Positions 42,261 through 53,557 are shown, numbered from the stretch's first letter. The stretch is 64,000 nt of DNA from Distichodus sexfasciatus (GCA_032718565.1 JAVGVS010000449.1:1-64000), one strand, 5' to 3'. Program-made: numbers and translations. The notes: generated by a model from the letters alone, not told the origin.

Positions 42261-43020
42261 TCACCCCCGTTCCCCTGCGCACCCCACCTTCCACCAAATC
42301 GCAAAACGTGGCTTTACTAAACTCATCGATCGAGTTAGTCAAACTTACGTTTACGCCCCTCGTTTTCGCCGGCGAGGCGCGAGATAAATATTCATCAGTC
42401 CATTTATTTTCCATAAGGGTGGGATAACGGGCTGAGAGAGTTTCTTACATATCAATTGGAATAAGAGAACGAGAGAGAGAGGGGGGGGGGGAGGCAGGAG
42501 AGTGTCGGTGGCCGAGCGAGCTGTCAGGATAAATAAGGGCAGACAGAGCGCTATTGGCCGTTAATCCAAGCAGATAAGGCCCAGACCTGAAAATTCAAAG
42601 CCCCGGTCTCGGAGAAATTGGACCAGACAAATACATGTGTCATGCTAAACCAAACACACTCAAGCCAGGGATTCTCACCATTACGCCCAGATGGAAGCGA
42701 TAGCTCGCCCGCTCGGCCCATAAAGCAGTGTTTATTTGTTAGATAAGATTGACACGGGATTTGACCTTAAAGCAAGCGGCTCATACACTACTTAAGGGCA
42801 GATAATCGCACGGCGAGACCGTGATCTGCTTTCTCTGGCTTTTAGTGACTTTTTCTTCCGTCACGATATGATATTAAAATCGATTCAATGAAGAAAGATT
42901 CCATGTTGTAGGAACACTGAAAGATTCTCAATTCACTCATGAAGCATGAAGCTGGGAGCTGTGTGCACTTTTTAATTTTATTTAGGATATGATGAAAAGT
43001 TCTTAGAATTATACAGTGTA
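42261..43020. other. Candidate conserved non-coding cluster
   Basis: GAGATAAATATTCATCAGTCC, CTATTGGCCGTTAATCC and GTTAGATAAGATTGACACG. A GA/G run at 42470-42492. No coding signal. Confidence 0.38.
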
Positions 43021-43033
43021 TTAATTAGTAAAT

Positions 43034-43184
43034 GAGTGATTATTTGTCATTGTGATCACAGCACAGCAAAGCTTCTTTTTGGCAGCACCCGGGGAGTAGA
43101 ACTTGGTTAAGGTACCTTGCTCATAAGTATCTCAGTGGTACCTTTACCAATCCGGGACTTGAACCGGTGACCCTACGATCACAG
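43034..43184 (-). mobile_element. Family B SINE, minus strand, fused to Mermaid SINE
   Basis: GAGTGATTATTTGTCATTGT through GTGACCCTACGATCACAG. The head region is replaced by Mermaid sequence. Confidence 0.9.
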
Positions 43185-43344
43185 GTCGCCAATTAACCTA
43201 CATTACATGCTTTTGGAATGTGGGAGGAAATCCACACGAACACAGGGAGACATTAAGACAGAAAGACCCTACGGCAGACCCCAGTATCGATCCCAGGACA
43301 TTCTCGCTGTGAGGCGGCAGCTAACCAATGTGCCACTGTGCCAT
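43185..43344 (-). mobile_element. Mermaid/DANA-like SINE, minus strand, tail lost
   Basis: GTCGCCAATTAACCTACATT, GGGAGGAAATCCACACGAAC and GTGAGGCGGCAGCTAACC. It starts mid-element directly at the end of the family B copy. Confidence 0.88.
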
Positions 43345-43496
43345 CTTATGCACATTTAAAAAGGACATTTCAGTAGTTTTTTGCCACTTGACTGCTGTTG
43401 CAATGTTTGGACAACTTATGAATACCTCGCATAAGTAAATTTGGACATTTTTATTTTCTACCTCAAGTTTAGGCTTTACATCTTATAGTGTATATA

Positions 43497-43590
43497 TATA
43501 TATGTGTATTCTATGTGCCTTCCTTGTACTCTGTAGAAACTGAAGCCACATCACGACTCTCTGTAAATGAGATGACAATGAAGTTCAATG
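43497..43590 (+). mobile_element. LINE (L2-clade-like) 3' end remnant
   Basis: TTCTATGTGCCTTCCTTGT and GAGATGACAATGAAGTTC match the minus-strand copy at 29497-29700. Confidence 0.6.
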
Positions 43591-43957
43591 CAGTTTTAAG
43601 CAACTAAAATAAGATTCAACACTTTTATTTCTGAGCTCAAGTAATCATGTAAATGAAAATCAGTGGACCTCAAGCACCAATATTATCGTACCATCGTAGA
43701 ATTGACATAAACAAATTTGTACAAATATACATACAATAAAATTTGCATTAGTTTCTTCTTCAGCAGTTTGTACTTTGGAACAAATGTAATATTATAAAAC
43801 ATGTCTTTCCTCGAACGAATCTTTTCTCAATAATGTTTGATAAACCCGACCCGATCTTCTCTTTTAATAAAAACAGACCTGCTGTTCAATATAAAGTGAC
43901 ATTACTACACATATGATGTCTGTTCAGTGTTTTCATTATGGATTATTGAGTTTATAT
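43591..43957. other. Unique AT-rich intergenic DNA
   Basis: No gene. Confidence 0.4.
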
Positions 43958-44332
43958 TAGGGATGCACTGATCCAACTTTTTTTAGTTCTGATACCGATG
44001 CCGATACTTGACATCTCAAAAATGATTTGTTTAAACACAGTTGTGTAATTTTGTGACGGTCCCTAATCCTGCGGGAAATTTAACAGTATAATGGTGTGAT
44101 GTGCTTTTGGGCTTGTAGTGTGTTGTGTTGCTTGTTCTGCTCATTGTCATATCAATATGTAGGAATTAGTGTGAATGTCAAACACTAAACCAGCTGTACC
44201 GCCGTGCAGACGCAAACAAATGAAAAGCTACAATTTAAAGATCGGCTCCATAGGTCTGTCCAATGGTACTGATACCCGATGCAGCTATTTGAGTCGTAAT
44301 CGGACTGATATATTGGACAGGTGCCATCCCTA
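43958..44332. mobile_element. hAT-like MITE, TAGGGATGCAC ends
   Basis: Left TAGGGATGCACTGATCC is identical to the 27.5 kb element; right reverse-complements to TAGGGATGGCACCTGTCC. Interior module 44054-44152 recurs at 45002-45153. Confidence 0.65.
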
Positions 44333-44389
44333 AATGATATATTGATGCAGATCGATGTATTGTTATAACCCTGCTTTCGAGGTCACATC

Positions 44390-44930
44390 CTCTCCACTCT
44401 TTGCCGTACATTGTGAACGAAACAATTGCTAGCCACTAAGCAGAGAGGACAAATTCCGTACCATATGCGGACGTCGGCGTTAACAAGTTAATATGGCAAG
44501 CGCAAATGAGTTCTTAGTTATATTATGAGCTCTTAGCAACATGCTCGATAGCCTAAAAAATTAATTGCTAGAGTAAGCAGAGGCGGCGCAAATGATTTAT
44601 CATGTGACGGAACTGCTGGTGGTTATTTATTTTATTTTGCTTGGTATTACACTAACCGCAATGTTTTTCTGCAGAAATTGTTAGTCAGCACCAATGAATG
44701 CAATTAGAGCTTAATGGGCTTTAAAGAGAGAATGGGAGGGGAGAGAAAACACTGGTGAAAAGAGTTGGGGGGAAGAGGTTACGGCACGCTTTGCCTGGGA
44801 TTTTTGTGTGATTTCTCCTTGAGGAGTGTCAGCCATAGCACGTAATCGCCACTTTAATCATTTGTTCTGAGTTTTAATGAGGAAAGAACATATTAGATTG
44901 GCTTGTGTAACATCATTATGTCATGTTCTT
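44390..44930. other. Candidate conserved non-coding block
   Basis: GGCGTTAACAAGTTAATATGG, AAAATTAATTGCTAGAG, TGCAATTAGAGCTTAATGGG and CGTAATCGCCACTTTAATC. No gene. Confidence 0.38.
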
Positions 44931-44962
44931 CTGTGTATTGTTTACCAACATCAATCAATTTA

Positions 44963-45001
44963 GGGGCAGTCGGTGGAGTAACGGTTAGGACATTCACCCC
45001 A
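44963..45001 (+). mobile_element. Family B SINE head only
   Basis: GGGGCAGTCGGTGGAGTAAC to CATTCACCCC, cut abruptly where a hAT-like module begins. Confidence 0.85.
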
Positions 45002-45153
45002 TGACGGTCCCTAATCCTGCGGCGCTAAAAGCATCAGGAACACAAAGATTGTGAGTGGGAGCTGGTGTTGTTAAAGAAATTAAACAGTATAATGGTGTGA
45101 TGTGCTTTTGGGCTTGTAGTGTGTTGTGTTGCTTGTTCTGCTCATTGTCATAT
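45002..45153 (+). mobile_element. hAT-like internal module joined to SINE head
   Basis: TGACGGTCCCTAATCCTGCG and AATGGTGTGATGTGCTTTTG match 44054-44152 nearly exactly, apart from about 50 extra bases (from CGCTAAAAGCATCAGG) absent in the 44 kb copy. Confidence 0.85.
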
Positions 45154-45167
45154 GTGCAGTTTCCTTT

Positions 45168-45290
45168 CCTTGCAGCTTCTTGAGGTTAAAGGTCTTGCTC
45201 AAGGACCCCATGGTGGAAGTGGTCAAAGTAGGACTCAAACTCACAACCTCTTGGTCCAGAGGGCGTCCTTACCCCTACATCAGCACCTCT
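45168..45290 (-). mobile_element. Family A SINE, minus strand, tail-truncated
   Basis: AAAGGTCTTGCTCAAGGACC, GACTCAAACTCACAACCTC, then a decayed head. Confidence 0.83.
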
Positions 45291-45760
45291 GTTAGTAATT
45301 AGGGATTTGTAACTCTATTAAATAAGACTGTTTGCACGTTAAAATGAAAACTCAACACTTTCAGTTCCGACCAACTCCCGCAGATTTAACCTCGTCAAGG
45401 TTTTACGTCCACAATTCCGTCAAAAAAAGTGAATAATTACGCAGTGTGTAAACATATATCAGCAGCGGGTTTTAAGAGATGTCAGTGTGAGTGGTGTGAA
45501 GGTCGTGTGGAGCTTGGGTTTGGCCGGTCACAGTCGCCCGCTGCGCCACACGGCCCCGGGGCACCAACCAGCCGCTGTGCCGCCATTAACGCCAACACTC
45601 AGCACTATTAATACACTCTACTGCATCACGACCACACACTGCACAATGCAGACACACACACACACACGTACATGTGCACACACTACACTACACCTAACAT
45701 CCTGGGCACTGAAATTGCACTGCAAGATTTAGTAAGTAATATTAGCTTTTGTCAGGAAGA
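45291..45760. other. Unique intergenic DNA with short (CA)n
   Basis: CA run at 45651-45667. The GC-rich stretch 45500-45590 has overlapping 60-81 codon frames without domains. Confidence 0.4.
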
Positions 45761-45769
45761 TTTTTGTTC

Positions 45770-46400
45770 CAAAATTGAGAGTGATTGAAATGATTTTTCT
45801 TTTCATTATTTCTTCTTCTTGTTTTTTTTTCTGCAGGTCAAAAAATGTGAAGTTCCTGGCCTCAGCCGTTAAGACTGTTTTAAATATATGTTTCTTCAGT
45901 ACTATTTGATTTTGTTCGATGCCAAGTTTTGTGCCAAAAGTAAGAGATTGTTCTCTTCATTATTTCTTCTTCTTCTACTACTTCGTTCCACTTTTTTGTT
46001 CACTTTTTTCTTCATACAGGTCAATAAATGCAGTTCTCTACGTTGGCCACAAGGGGCATGTACATTAAGACGGTTAGCTTCTTTCCACTAGTGAACCTAA
46101 AATAATGATATTAAAATGCTATCGTCAGGTATAGGACATTGTGTTTTACCACTTTCTATCTCTTCCAGAAGTCATTTTTAATTATTGCACACTCACCTCG
46201 TTCTCTTCATTTCTTCTTCTTCTTCTCCTCACTCGAGCTCATTGAGTAGGCACTGACTATTGCGTGTCTTGTCAATAACCCAACCACAACCCTCTTTTTT
46301 CCTTTTTTTGCAGATAAATAAATGTATGTCCCTTATTTGTCCACAGGGGGCGCCACTGTCACTGTCACTTCCTATTGTCGCCACATGGGGCATCTCCATT
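45770..46400. repeat. Degenerate tandem repeat with TTCTTCTTC...TTTTTGCAGGTCAATAAATG modules
   Basis: Three successive modules each carry a CTTCATTATTTCTTCTTCTT tract, then a pyrimidine run ending in CAG (45837, 46019 and 46315 region), followed by a (A/T)AAATG block. The CAGs look like splice acceptors, but no exon follows. Confidence 0.6.
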
Positions 46401-46436
46401 CAGTAGAACTGTGCTATTACTTTTCTTGTGTTTAGC

Positions 46437-47450
46437 TCATTCTTGACATGAGTTTCACATTAATACTCAACTATAATCAGCAGAAACATGTAAAAACAGC
46501 CTTTCTCATTTCTCATGTTCAACTACTTCACTGTTTTATGCCTTTCTGTGTTTTTCAACACACTACTTCTGCACGAATTTTCCTTTTATTTCTCATTCTT
46601 ATCATCCTCACTTTTTGGGAACAAAAAGGGAACTGTTCATGGCTTAACACTCTCAGTTTATTGAGGCAGAAATGGCTTTTATTTTTGCCTCTTTTTTCCC
46701 CTTTCATTTTCAAAATATTGTCATTTCATATTTTCTCTATGAAGGAGAAATGTGCCATTAAATTTCTTGTGTGCCTTTTCTGACATGAGCCCCCTCTAGT
46801 GGTGAGGAGGGTGAACGTCTCTCAAGAGAAGCAAATATTCTCCTCTTGTCCTTTTTTCATGCATCCTTTTTGATACCAATTAACATTATTATATTAATAT
46901 ACCTATTACCTATAATCAGCAGAAACTTCTACAAACAGTATTTATCATTTCTCAAAAAGGAGACATGATAAAGACCGTTAATATGTTTACATTAATCAGC
47001 TCATTCACTCTTCGTTTTCAGATCAGAAAGATTGTTCATAATGTTGGCTCTGCGTTAAGGAGAAATGTGCTGTTAATTTTCTTCTTGTTAGCCCATTTAT
47101 GATGTGAGTGTCCCCTAGTGGTGAGGAGGAAAAACCCCTGTCAATGTTACACTTCAGCAGAATTTACCCACAATCATCCCGTTCTTCTCCTCCTTGATCC
47201 TTTCTTTATTCATCCATCCTTTTTTCTTCCTATTAACATGAATTCAGCAGCTCATTGTTTAATAGTTGGCTCAACTTCCATAAGCAGAAACATCTATAAA
47301 CATAATTTATCATTTCTCAAAACAGGAGAAATAATAAGGGCTGTTTACAGATGTTTCCTACTTTTTTTACTTTTTCACCCTTATATATCTTTCTGTAATG
47401 TTCAGCTGATAACAATCACACAATATTTTAAGGAACTGCCCGCGAGTTCC
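46437..47450. repeat. Degenerate tandem repeat, period about 370-440 bp
   Basis: ATAATCAGCAGAAAC begins similar 70-bp modules near 46473, 46912 and 47278, each followed by CATTTCTCA and two by AGGAGA(C/A)AT. CTAGTGGTGAGGAGG follows at 46796 and 47115. Frames of 110 codons across it are repeat by-products. Confidence 0.7.
46789..46802 (-). promoter_or_regulatory. CTCF-like motif
   Basis: The minus strand reads CCACTAGAGGGGGC, close to the CTCF core with about one mismatch by eye. A weaker CCACTAGGGGAC lies at 47110-47121 in the next repeat unit, and CCACAGGGGGCGCC at 46341-46354. Confidence 0.3.
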
Positions 47451-47489
47451 ATTTGAATCATTTTGCAGACTTTTAACTTCCTTTGTAAC

Positions 47490-47720
47490 GTCTTTTATTC
47501 CAGACACAGACAAATCGTCCAGGTTTTAATCCAGGAGTTGATTTCTGACTTCTCGGGTTTTTCAATATGGTGTTAGATCTCCTCGGTGCCAATTCCAGAA
47601 TCCCCATCAGAAACGACGAGGAGAACAACTCGGAGGCGGTAGTTAATGAATGGCATTAGTCTCAGTCAATCAGAATGATTAAGCGCTGCGCAACGCCTGC
47701 AAGATGAAGTGGTGTACTAG
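47490..47720. other. Candidate conserved non-coding element
   Basis: GGCGGTAGTTAATGAATGGC, TCAATCAGAATGATTAAGCG. Repeat-free. Confidence 0.35.
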
Positions 47721-48072
47721 AAAAGAAGAAAAAACTGTTCTGCCAAGTCAGTAGGACGAGGTTTGGCAAAACGAAGCTTCGAATATTGTGAAATGTAGAG
47801 AGCAATGTTGAGAATGTAATCAGCTGCAGCATTTGTGAAGATAATATTTTGAGAGCTTCAACATTTCTTCTTTTTATTTATTTATTGGCTTATTTTATTA
47901 CAAAAGCATATGCTAAGCATACCTTACATTGTTGTTTTCAGAAGGCCCACAGCTACTCATCTATGTATGTATTTGATGTGTAAATACCAAGACAAAAATA
48001 ATCTTCCTCATGAGCACATTTTTGCTTTTCATCTGTTGATTTTTTTACTTTGTTGCCTTATTTTCATGAATA
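47721..48072. other. Unique AT-rich intergenic DNA
   Basis: No gene recognised. Confidence 0.4.
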
Positions 48073-48297
48073 GTGATTATTTGAAGACAACACAGCACAC
48101 GGTGCATCACAAGGAAATGTGACCTCTGCATTTGACCCAGCAGTGGGCAGCTGACATGGGCAGCACGCGGAGTGCAGTGCTTGGGAAAGGTACCTTGCTC
48201 AGGAGTATCTCAGTGGTACCTTTTCCGCTTCAGGATTCGAACCAGCAACCTTCCAATTACAAGGCAAACTCCCAAACCATTTCACTACCAACTGTGG
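48073..48297 (-). mobile_element. Family B SINE, minus strand
   Basis: GTGATTATTTG, CACAGCACACGG, GACCTCTGCATTTGACCC, then the head ending CACTACCAACTG. Two small deletions. Confidence 0.9.
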
Positions 48298-48396
48298 CAT
48301 TCCGTGGCTTATTATAATACAGGCTGTCATGTCATTTCCGGCCATGAAGGAACAGCAGGACGATGAGGAGGGAAACAAATAGAAAGAGGAGAAAGA

Positions 48397-48629
48397 GGCA
48401 GTTGGTTCCAGCGCTGAGGGAGTTGGCTCCATGATTGGAGGATCACCGGTTCAAGTTCCGGACTGGTAAAGGTATCACTGAGGTACTCATGAGCAAGATA
48501 CCATCCCCAAGCACTGCTTCATGTGCACTGCCAAAATGCTGCCCACTGAGCCTTCACATATGGTCAAATTTCTTTGAGGTTCACTGTCTGCTGTGCTGTG
48601 CTGTGTTCACAATGACAATCACTCACTTA
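48397..48629 (+). mobile_element. Family B SINE, plus strand
   Basis: GGCAGTTGGTTCCAGCGCTG through CAATGACAATCACTCACTT. It faces away from the minus-strand copy 100 bp upstream (divergent). Confidence 0.92.
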
Positions 48630-49138
48630 AATTCACTTGGAACACTTTATTACATAAAAACACAACTTAGACTACAAACATAGAGTAAGTTCTCAGCCGT
48701 ATGTGTGTCATGTGTGAGTGTTAGTCCTATACAGATTTAATGAAGGCAGCAAAGCTTCACCCAGTTTGCACGCTGAGCTCTCATCAGGTTGAAGAAGAGA
48801 GAGCGAGTGTTATTATTGGTGTTGTAACAGAATGTTGGTGAGAATGACTGCAGGACAAAAAGTTGAAAGGGTCAATTACAAGCTAACTGACTTTGAAGCC
48901 CCGACGAAGCACTTGAGGCATTCAGAATCAGATTTTTATTTTTCATCAAGAATTTATTTCTTTTTCGCAGCTCACAGTCGAACCCTGCAGTAGTTTTATA
49001 CCATAAGTTTCTGTGTGAATATTATTATATTGTGAATATAAGTCATAAACCTTAACAACACTGGATTCATTATGAAACACTGGAATTACACCAGCACGGG
49101 AGGCCAGAGAGGTGACCGAGATTCCAACATGCAATTTC
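48630..49138. other. Unique intergenic DNA
   Basis: No gene or repeat recognised. Confidence 0.4.
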
Positions 49139-49439
49139 ACTCATTCATTCATTATCCAAACCACTTAATCCCAACTGGGGTCGCGGCGGGACCGGAGCCT
49201 TTCCCGGGAACTCTGTGCACAAGGCGGGGACCAAACCTGAAGCCTGGGCAGGCGCCAACACACTGCAGGGCACACACACTCACACAATCACACTCTCATT
49301 CACATCTTACAGGGCCAATATAGAGTCGCCAATTAACCTATATTGCATGCTTTTGGACTGTGGAAGGAAACCGGAGCACCCGGAGGAAACCCACGCGAAC
49401 ACAGGGAGAGCGCTAACCACTGCGCCACCGTGCCGCCCC
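49139..49439 (-). mobile_element. Mermaid/DANA-like SINE, minus strand
   Basis: CATTCATTCATTATCC tail, GCCAATATAGAGTCGCCAAT, GGAGGAAACCCACGCGAACA and GCTAACCACTGCGCCACCG. Flanks CAACATGCAATTTCA and CAACATACAATTCAAC look like a mutated target duplication. Part of the head (the B-box region) is deleted. Confidence 0.92.
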
Positions 49440-50150
49440 AACATACAATTCAACATACAAAATGCTGCTAATCAACAAAACATATTAGTCAAGTTGATAA
49501 CACACATGCAAACACACTGCAATAACGAAAATGCTACCCAAATTCACACTTTCATCAAAATGACAAGACATTTTACAAACACAACGACACATTCGTAGAC
49601 ATGCTCCAGATACACACAACACAACACAACACAAAAGTGTTTCGAGGATTTGGAAGATCATATGCTTTTCAGCTGAATGATCCCTTACAAAAACAAAATG
49701 TTTGCAGCAAACTTGTTAATTTGTAGCAAACGGTGGCGTTATGTTGCCACAAGTTTGTCCTTGTCAGACACTAGTGGCAAATGTGCAGCAATGTTCGGGC
49801 AACGACAAATTTGTTAGTTATCTTAGTTTGTTTGAAACGCTCCACTTTACATTCATTGATTTTTAGGACAGTTTTCACATGTACAGTTACTGTTTATAGC
49901 TAGTTTATAGATGCTATTACATATTTTTGCAGAATAATTTTCCCCTTATGCTTTCCTGTTTAGTCTTCAGTTTTAATTTCTTCAAGGCTTTCTTTTCCTT
50001 AACCTGCTGTTAGCTTGTAGTTTCTAATTCAATGAGCACAGTCTGAGGAATGATCATGGTACACTTCCCTGCTTTTATAACAATTTCCGTGACAAATAAA
50101 GAATCTTGATTGTTGAATCTTCTCATAAAGCATCCGCGCTCACTGGAACG
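49440..50150. other. Intergenic DNA with LINE-tail-like sequence
   Basis: TTTCCGTGACAAATAAAGAATCTTG near 50084-50108 resembles a 3' retroposon tail. (ACACA)n-like CACAACACAACACAAC at 49615-49632. No gene. Confidence 0.4.
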
Positions 50151-50448
50151 TGCTGTGGCATGACATGTTACACCAAATAAGTTGTTAATAGGCGAGTTTA
50201 TTTTCTCTGACAGAGTGTAGAACAGCTTCCCGGCGCAGGATGGATGGAGGCCGCCCAAGACAATGTGGCGAGTAATTAGGAATAAATAAATATTAACACA
50301 TCCACTTATATAACTATATGACACTAACACGCTAAATTGAATTAGCTTCCCGACAAACCAAACGTGCGCAGGGCTTTTTTGTGGAAAGGTACCGTCAGAT
50401 TAATCAGAGAATCGGTAATTGAGACAAATGACATGGCGTCTCGAAGCT

Positions 50449-50484
<36 letters not shown>

Positions 50485-50640
50485 CTGTAGAGCTGGATGA
50501 GCAATGGAAGGCGTCGTGGAGGTTAAGAGGAGACGAGCGAGAAACAACGACTTAATCTGAAGACTATTAGCTTTAGTTAACCGTGTAGCTTTCAATTATT
50601 GCCATCATTTTGCATTTCTGGAGATATTGATAAATGTCCT
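50151..50640. other. Candidate conserved non-coding block with (CT)n
   Basis: GCGAGTAATTAGGAATAAATAAATATTAAC and GCTAAATTGAATTAGCTTCC type sequence; (CT)n at 50452-50479. No coding signal. Confidence 0.35.
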
Positions 50641-50998
50641 TTGTCACTCCACAGCCCTCCTCTTTTGTAGGGCTAGACATGGACTGATATGAGATTCAGA
50701 TGATGAGCAAAAATATTACATTTCACTGCATTGTGATTGAATTTAAATTATGATTTTACTTTAAAATTATTATTTTGTAATGAGCAAAAAAATTCATTTC
50801 ATTTTTACTCACCATATAGAATATTCATAAGCTTAGCAAATGTTTAAGTTAAAATGTTTAAACAAATATTAAAATTATTGTAAAATCAAAAAACTATTTT
50901 AAAAATCTAAATTTCAAATGAAAAATAGCCACAAGGTGCAACGATTATTGTTGAAGCAACACAACTCACACACGTCAAACTAGAGTTTCAAACATCTT
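50641..50998. other. Unique AT-rich intergenic DNA
   Basis: No gene. Confidence 0.4.
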
Positions 50999-51245
50999 GG
51001 GACAGTTGGTAGCATAACGGTTAGGAAGTTGGCCCCCTCATCGGAAGGTCGCTGGTTCAAGCCCCAGATTAGTAAAGGTACCACAGAGGTACTCATAAGC
51101 AGGGTACCATCCCCAAACACTGCTTCCTGGGTGCTGGTAGACCTGTCTACTGCTCCTTCATCTGTGGGTCAAATTTAGAGTTTGCATGTGGTTGTGGTGC
51201 GCTGTGTTCTGGGCCGTGTTCACAATGACAAATAATCACTCACTT
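50999..51245 (+). mobile_element. Family B SINE, full length
   Basis: GGGACAGTTGGTAGCATAAC through CAATGACAAATAATCACTCA. Confidence 0.95.
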
Positions 51246-51458
51246 AAACAAATAATAATCATTTGACATGTGTATTCCCTGCGCTACGGCCCACAGTGGA
51301 CTTAATATAAAATGATCACACTTAATAAAACATGGGACCAAACAAGCTGACCTTTCACCTGCTTGGCCTGTGATGTTACAATATCTGTGATGTATGATTG
51401 ATGTTTTCATTTTGAATCAATTCTATGTGTTTGGTGATCACTAAATGGATGTAAGGGC

Positions 51459-51895
51459 TGGGATATACTTGACGCTCAGAACGCTTATGCGCACGCATCA
51501 CGACTGCCACGCGTTCTCAGCGTTCTTTTGAAGCGTCCGCTGAGCACGTTGTCAGAAATTAACGATGCAGTGTGTTCAAGTTTTGGTACGTGACGACAGC
51601 ATTGTTGTTTACTATAAACATGGCTGAACGTTTTTTCGTCTTTTTTGCAATTTCATAACATTCAAATGCAAACAATTTTTGTCAACATCTTTTTTCCGTC
51701 ATTTCACAGCAAATGCCGCCGATGTTTTCCCCCACTTCCGCTTCTACTTCTTCCTCTTCTTCTGTCACTTTACGGCAGAATGGACACTTTTAAACTGTAC
51801 ACTGCCACCTGTTGGAATCCTCAAGATTAACAGAAAGTATGCGTGCAAGTATCTGCAAGCGTACGCGTCAATGAGCATTAAGTACAGTATATCGC
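51459..51895. mobile_element. hAT-like MITE
   Basis: Left GGGCTGGGATATACTTGACG. The right side has GCGTACGCGTCAATGAGC and AGTACAGTATATC, roughly the inverted partner with an insertion. CACTGCCACCTGTTGG lies inside. Its left 100 bp recurs inverted at 21736-21842. Right boundary uncertain. Confidence 0.55.
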
Positions 51896-51904
51896 GGCTC
51901 TATC

Positions 51905-51940
51905 AGTGTAGATCGATGTATCGTTACACCCTTAGAGGAC
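51905..51940. mobile_element. hAT-like terminal scrap
   Basis: GTAGATCGATGTATCGTTAC and ACCCTTAG resemble the ends of another fish hAT family; a similar AGATCGATGTATTGTTATAA is at 44349. Confidence 0.4.
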
Positions 51941-52049
51941 AGCACCTCAACAGCTCAGGCCTGGAGTAAAAGAGAAGAGAAAATGCAGCTCAAAAAGTCT
52001 CTCTGAGCAAAAAGAGGCGTTTTAAAAGCTCCCACTTAAAAGTACAAAC

Positions 52050-53030
52050 CTCCTGCTTTTTAATGGAGGGTGAGGGCAAGTGGGGAAGTTGTCATGGCGT
52101 GCCAGCGTGTGGCATTTCACCGGGTAGGGCTGGGCTGTGTCGGGTCGGATCGGGTCGTGCGTATTAAAGAAGAAAAGAATTAAATAAAGTAAAGCTGCAA
52201 ATCAAAAGGTCCTTTGTATTAAATTACAAAGAGATCTTTGCAGAAATGCGGCGAGTCTAATAACGAACTGGCATCCGACCTTAATTAAACAGTCTACATC
52301 CCCTCGCATAGCCATATAATGATGTCAAGCCGAGAAGCAATTAGCCGGCCTTCTCTGAAAGCAAACAGTGTTTGTGCGGCGCATAAAGTACGGCGGCCGA
52401 CGCGCTTATTGAAACCCTCCTGAAAAATAAAATTAATTAGTATGTTATGATTTTTTTTCTGCCCCTCTTCTCAGAGATGCCTTAACATTGGACCCAGAGG
52501 ACAGGCGGCGTAGATTAAAGATGAACCTTCCTTTCTGCCAGAAGTGGTAATGAAAGCTGCAGGAGCAACTCAGGCCGGCTCATTAGCGGCGAGCCGGGGC
52601 AGACTGCACGCTTTCCAACCCCCACCACCACCAAACTCACCCCCACCTCCACATCATAGCATCCATTAAAATAAGCTGTCACGAAGTTGCGAGAATAACA
52701 ATCCACAGTAGACCCAGCCATCTGAAAGAAGAAGAAGAAGAAGAAGAGGAAGAGGAAGAGGCGGGGGGGGGAGGAAAGTTTAGAACAAAAAGGCCGACTC
52801 CAAATTGTTCTTAGGTGTACAGCGTTTACTTGCGTTTAGAGATGAAGCCTTTGTCTGCCCAAGCTAATTAAAGCCATCGCGCATCGCCGCCGCTGCCAGC
52901 CTGCCACCGAGGGAGGGGGAAAGAGTGGGGGGGCAGGTTTGTTTGGGGAGGGGGTCGACTGAGATATGCAGTTACGCAATTAAACCTCCCGCGTCCACGT
53001 GACGTCAAAGTTAATGTTTCATAGAATGTG
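52050..53030. other. Candidate conserved non-coding cluster
   Basis: About 1 kb with only a (GAA)n run (52729-52746) and a G run. CCTTAATTAAACAGTC, GAAGCAATTAGCCGGC, AAATAAAATTAATTAGTATG and CAGTTACGCAATTAAACC. Minus-strand frames lack domains. Confidence 0.42.
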
Positions 53031-53070
53031 GTTTAGTTTCTTTTACATCATTATAAACATCAGAGCCGCT

Positions 53071-53279
53071 ACATTCATTCATCTATTCATCATGCTAACC
53101 GCTTAATCCCAACCGGGGTCGCAGCAGGACCGGAGCCTATCCCGGGAACCTACAGGCGCAAGGCAGGTACCAACCCTGGGCAGGCACCAACACACCGCAG
53201 GGCACACACTCAAACAATCTCTCTCACACCTTAATGGGCCAATTTAGAGTCGCCAATTAACCTAGAGTGCATGGACTGT

Positions 53280-53310
<31 letters not shown>

Positions 53311-53386
53311 ACTCCAACCCGGGGTTCGCACGCAGGACCTTCTCGCTGTGATGCGGCAGCACTAACCACTGCGTCACTGTGCCGCT
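53071..53386 (-). mobile_element. Mermaid/DANA-like SINE, minus strand
   Basis: CATTCATTCATC tail, CCAACCGGGGTCGCAGCAGG, GCCAATTTAGAGTCGCC and GGTTCGCACGCAGGACC; nearly full length. Confidence 0.93.
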
Positions 53387-53452
53387 CTAGAGGCACAAAA
53401 ACAACTAATTGATATGTTCAGTTCAGTTACAGAATTTGTTGGCAACTGTTTT

Positions 53453-53557
53453 GCGGCAGCTGGTTGGCCCTGTGATCGGAGGTTTGCTGGTTAGAATCCC
53501 TGACCGGTAAAGGTACCACTGAGGTACTCATGGACAAGGTACCATCCACAAGCACTA
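53453..53557 (+). mobile_element. Family B SINE head fragment
   Basis: GTTGGCCCTGTGATCGGAGG through AAGGTACCATCCACAAGCAC. Confidence 0.87.
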
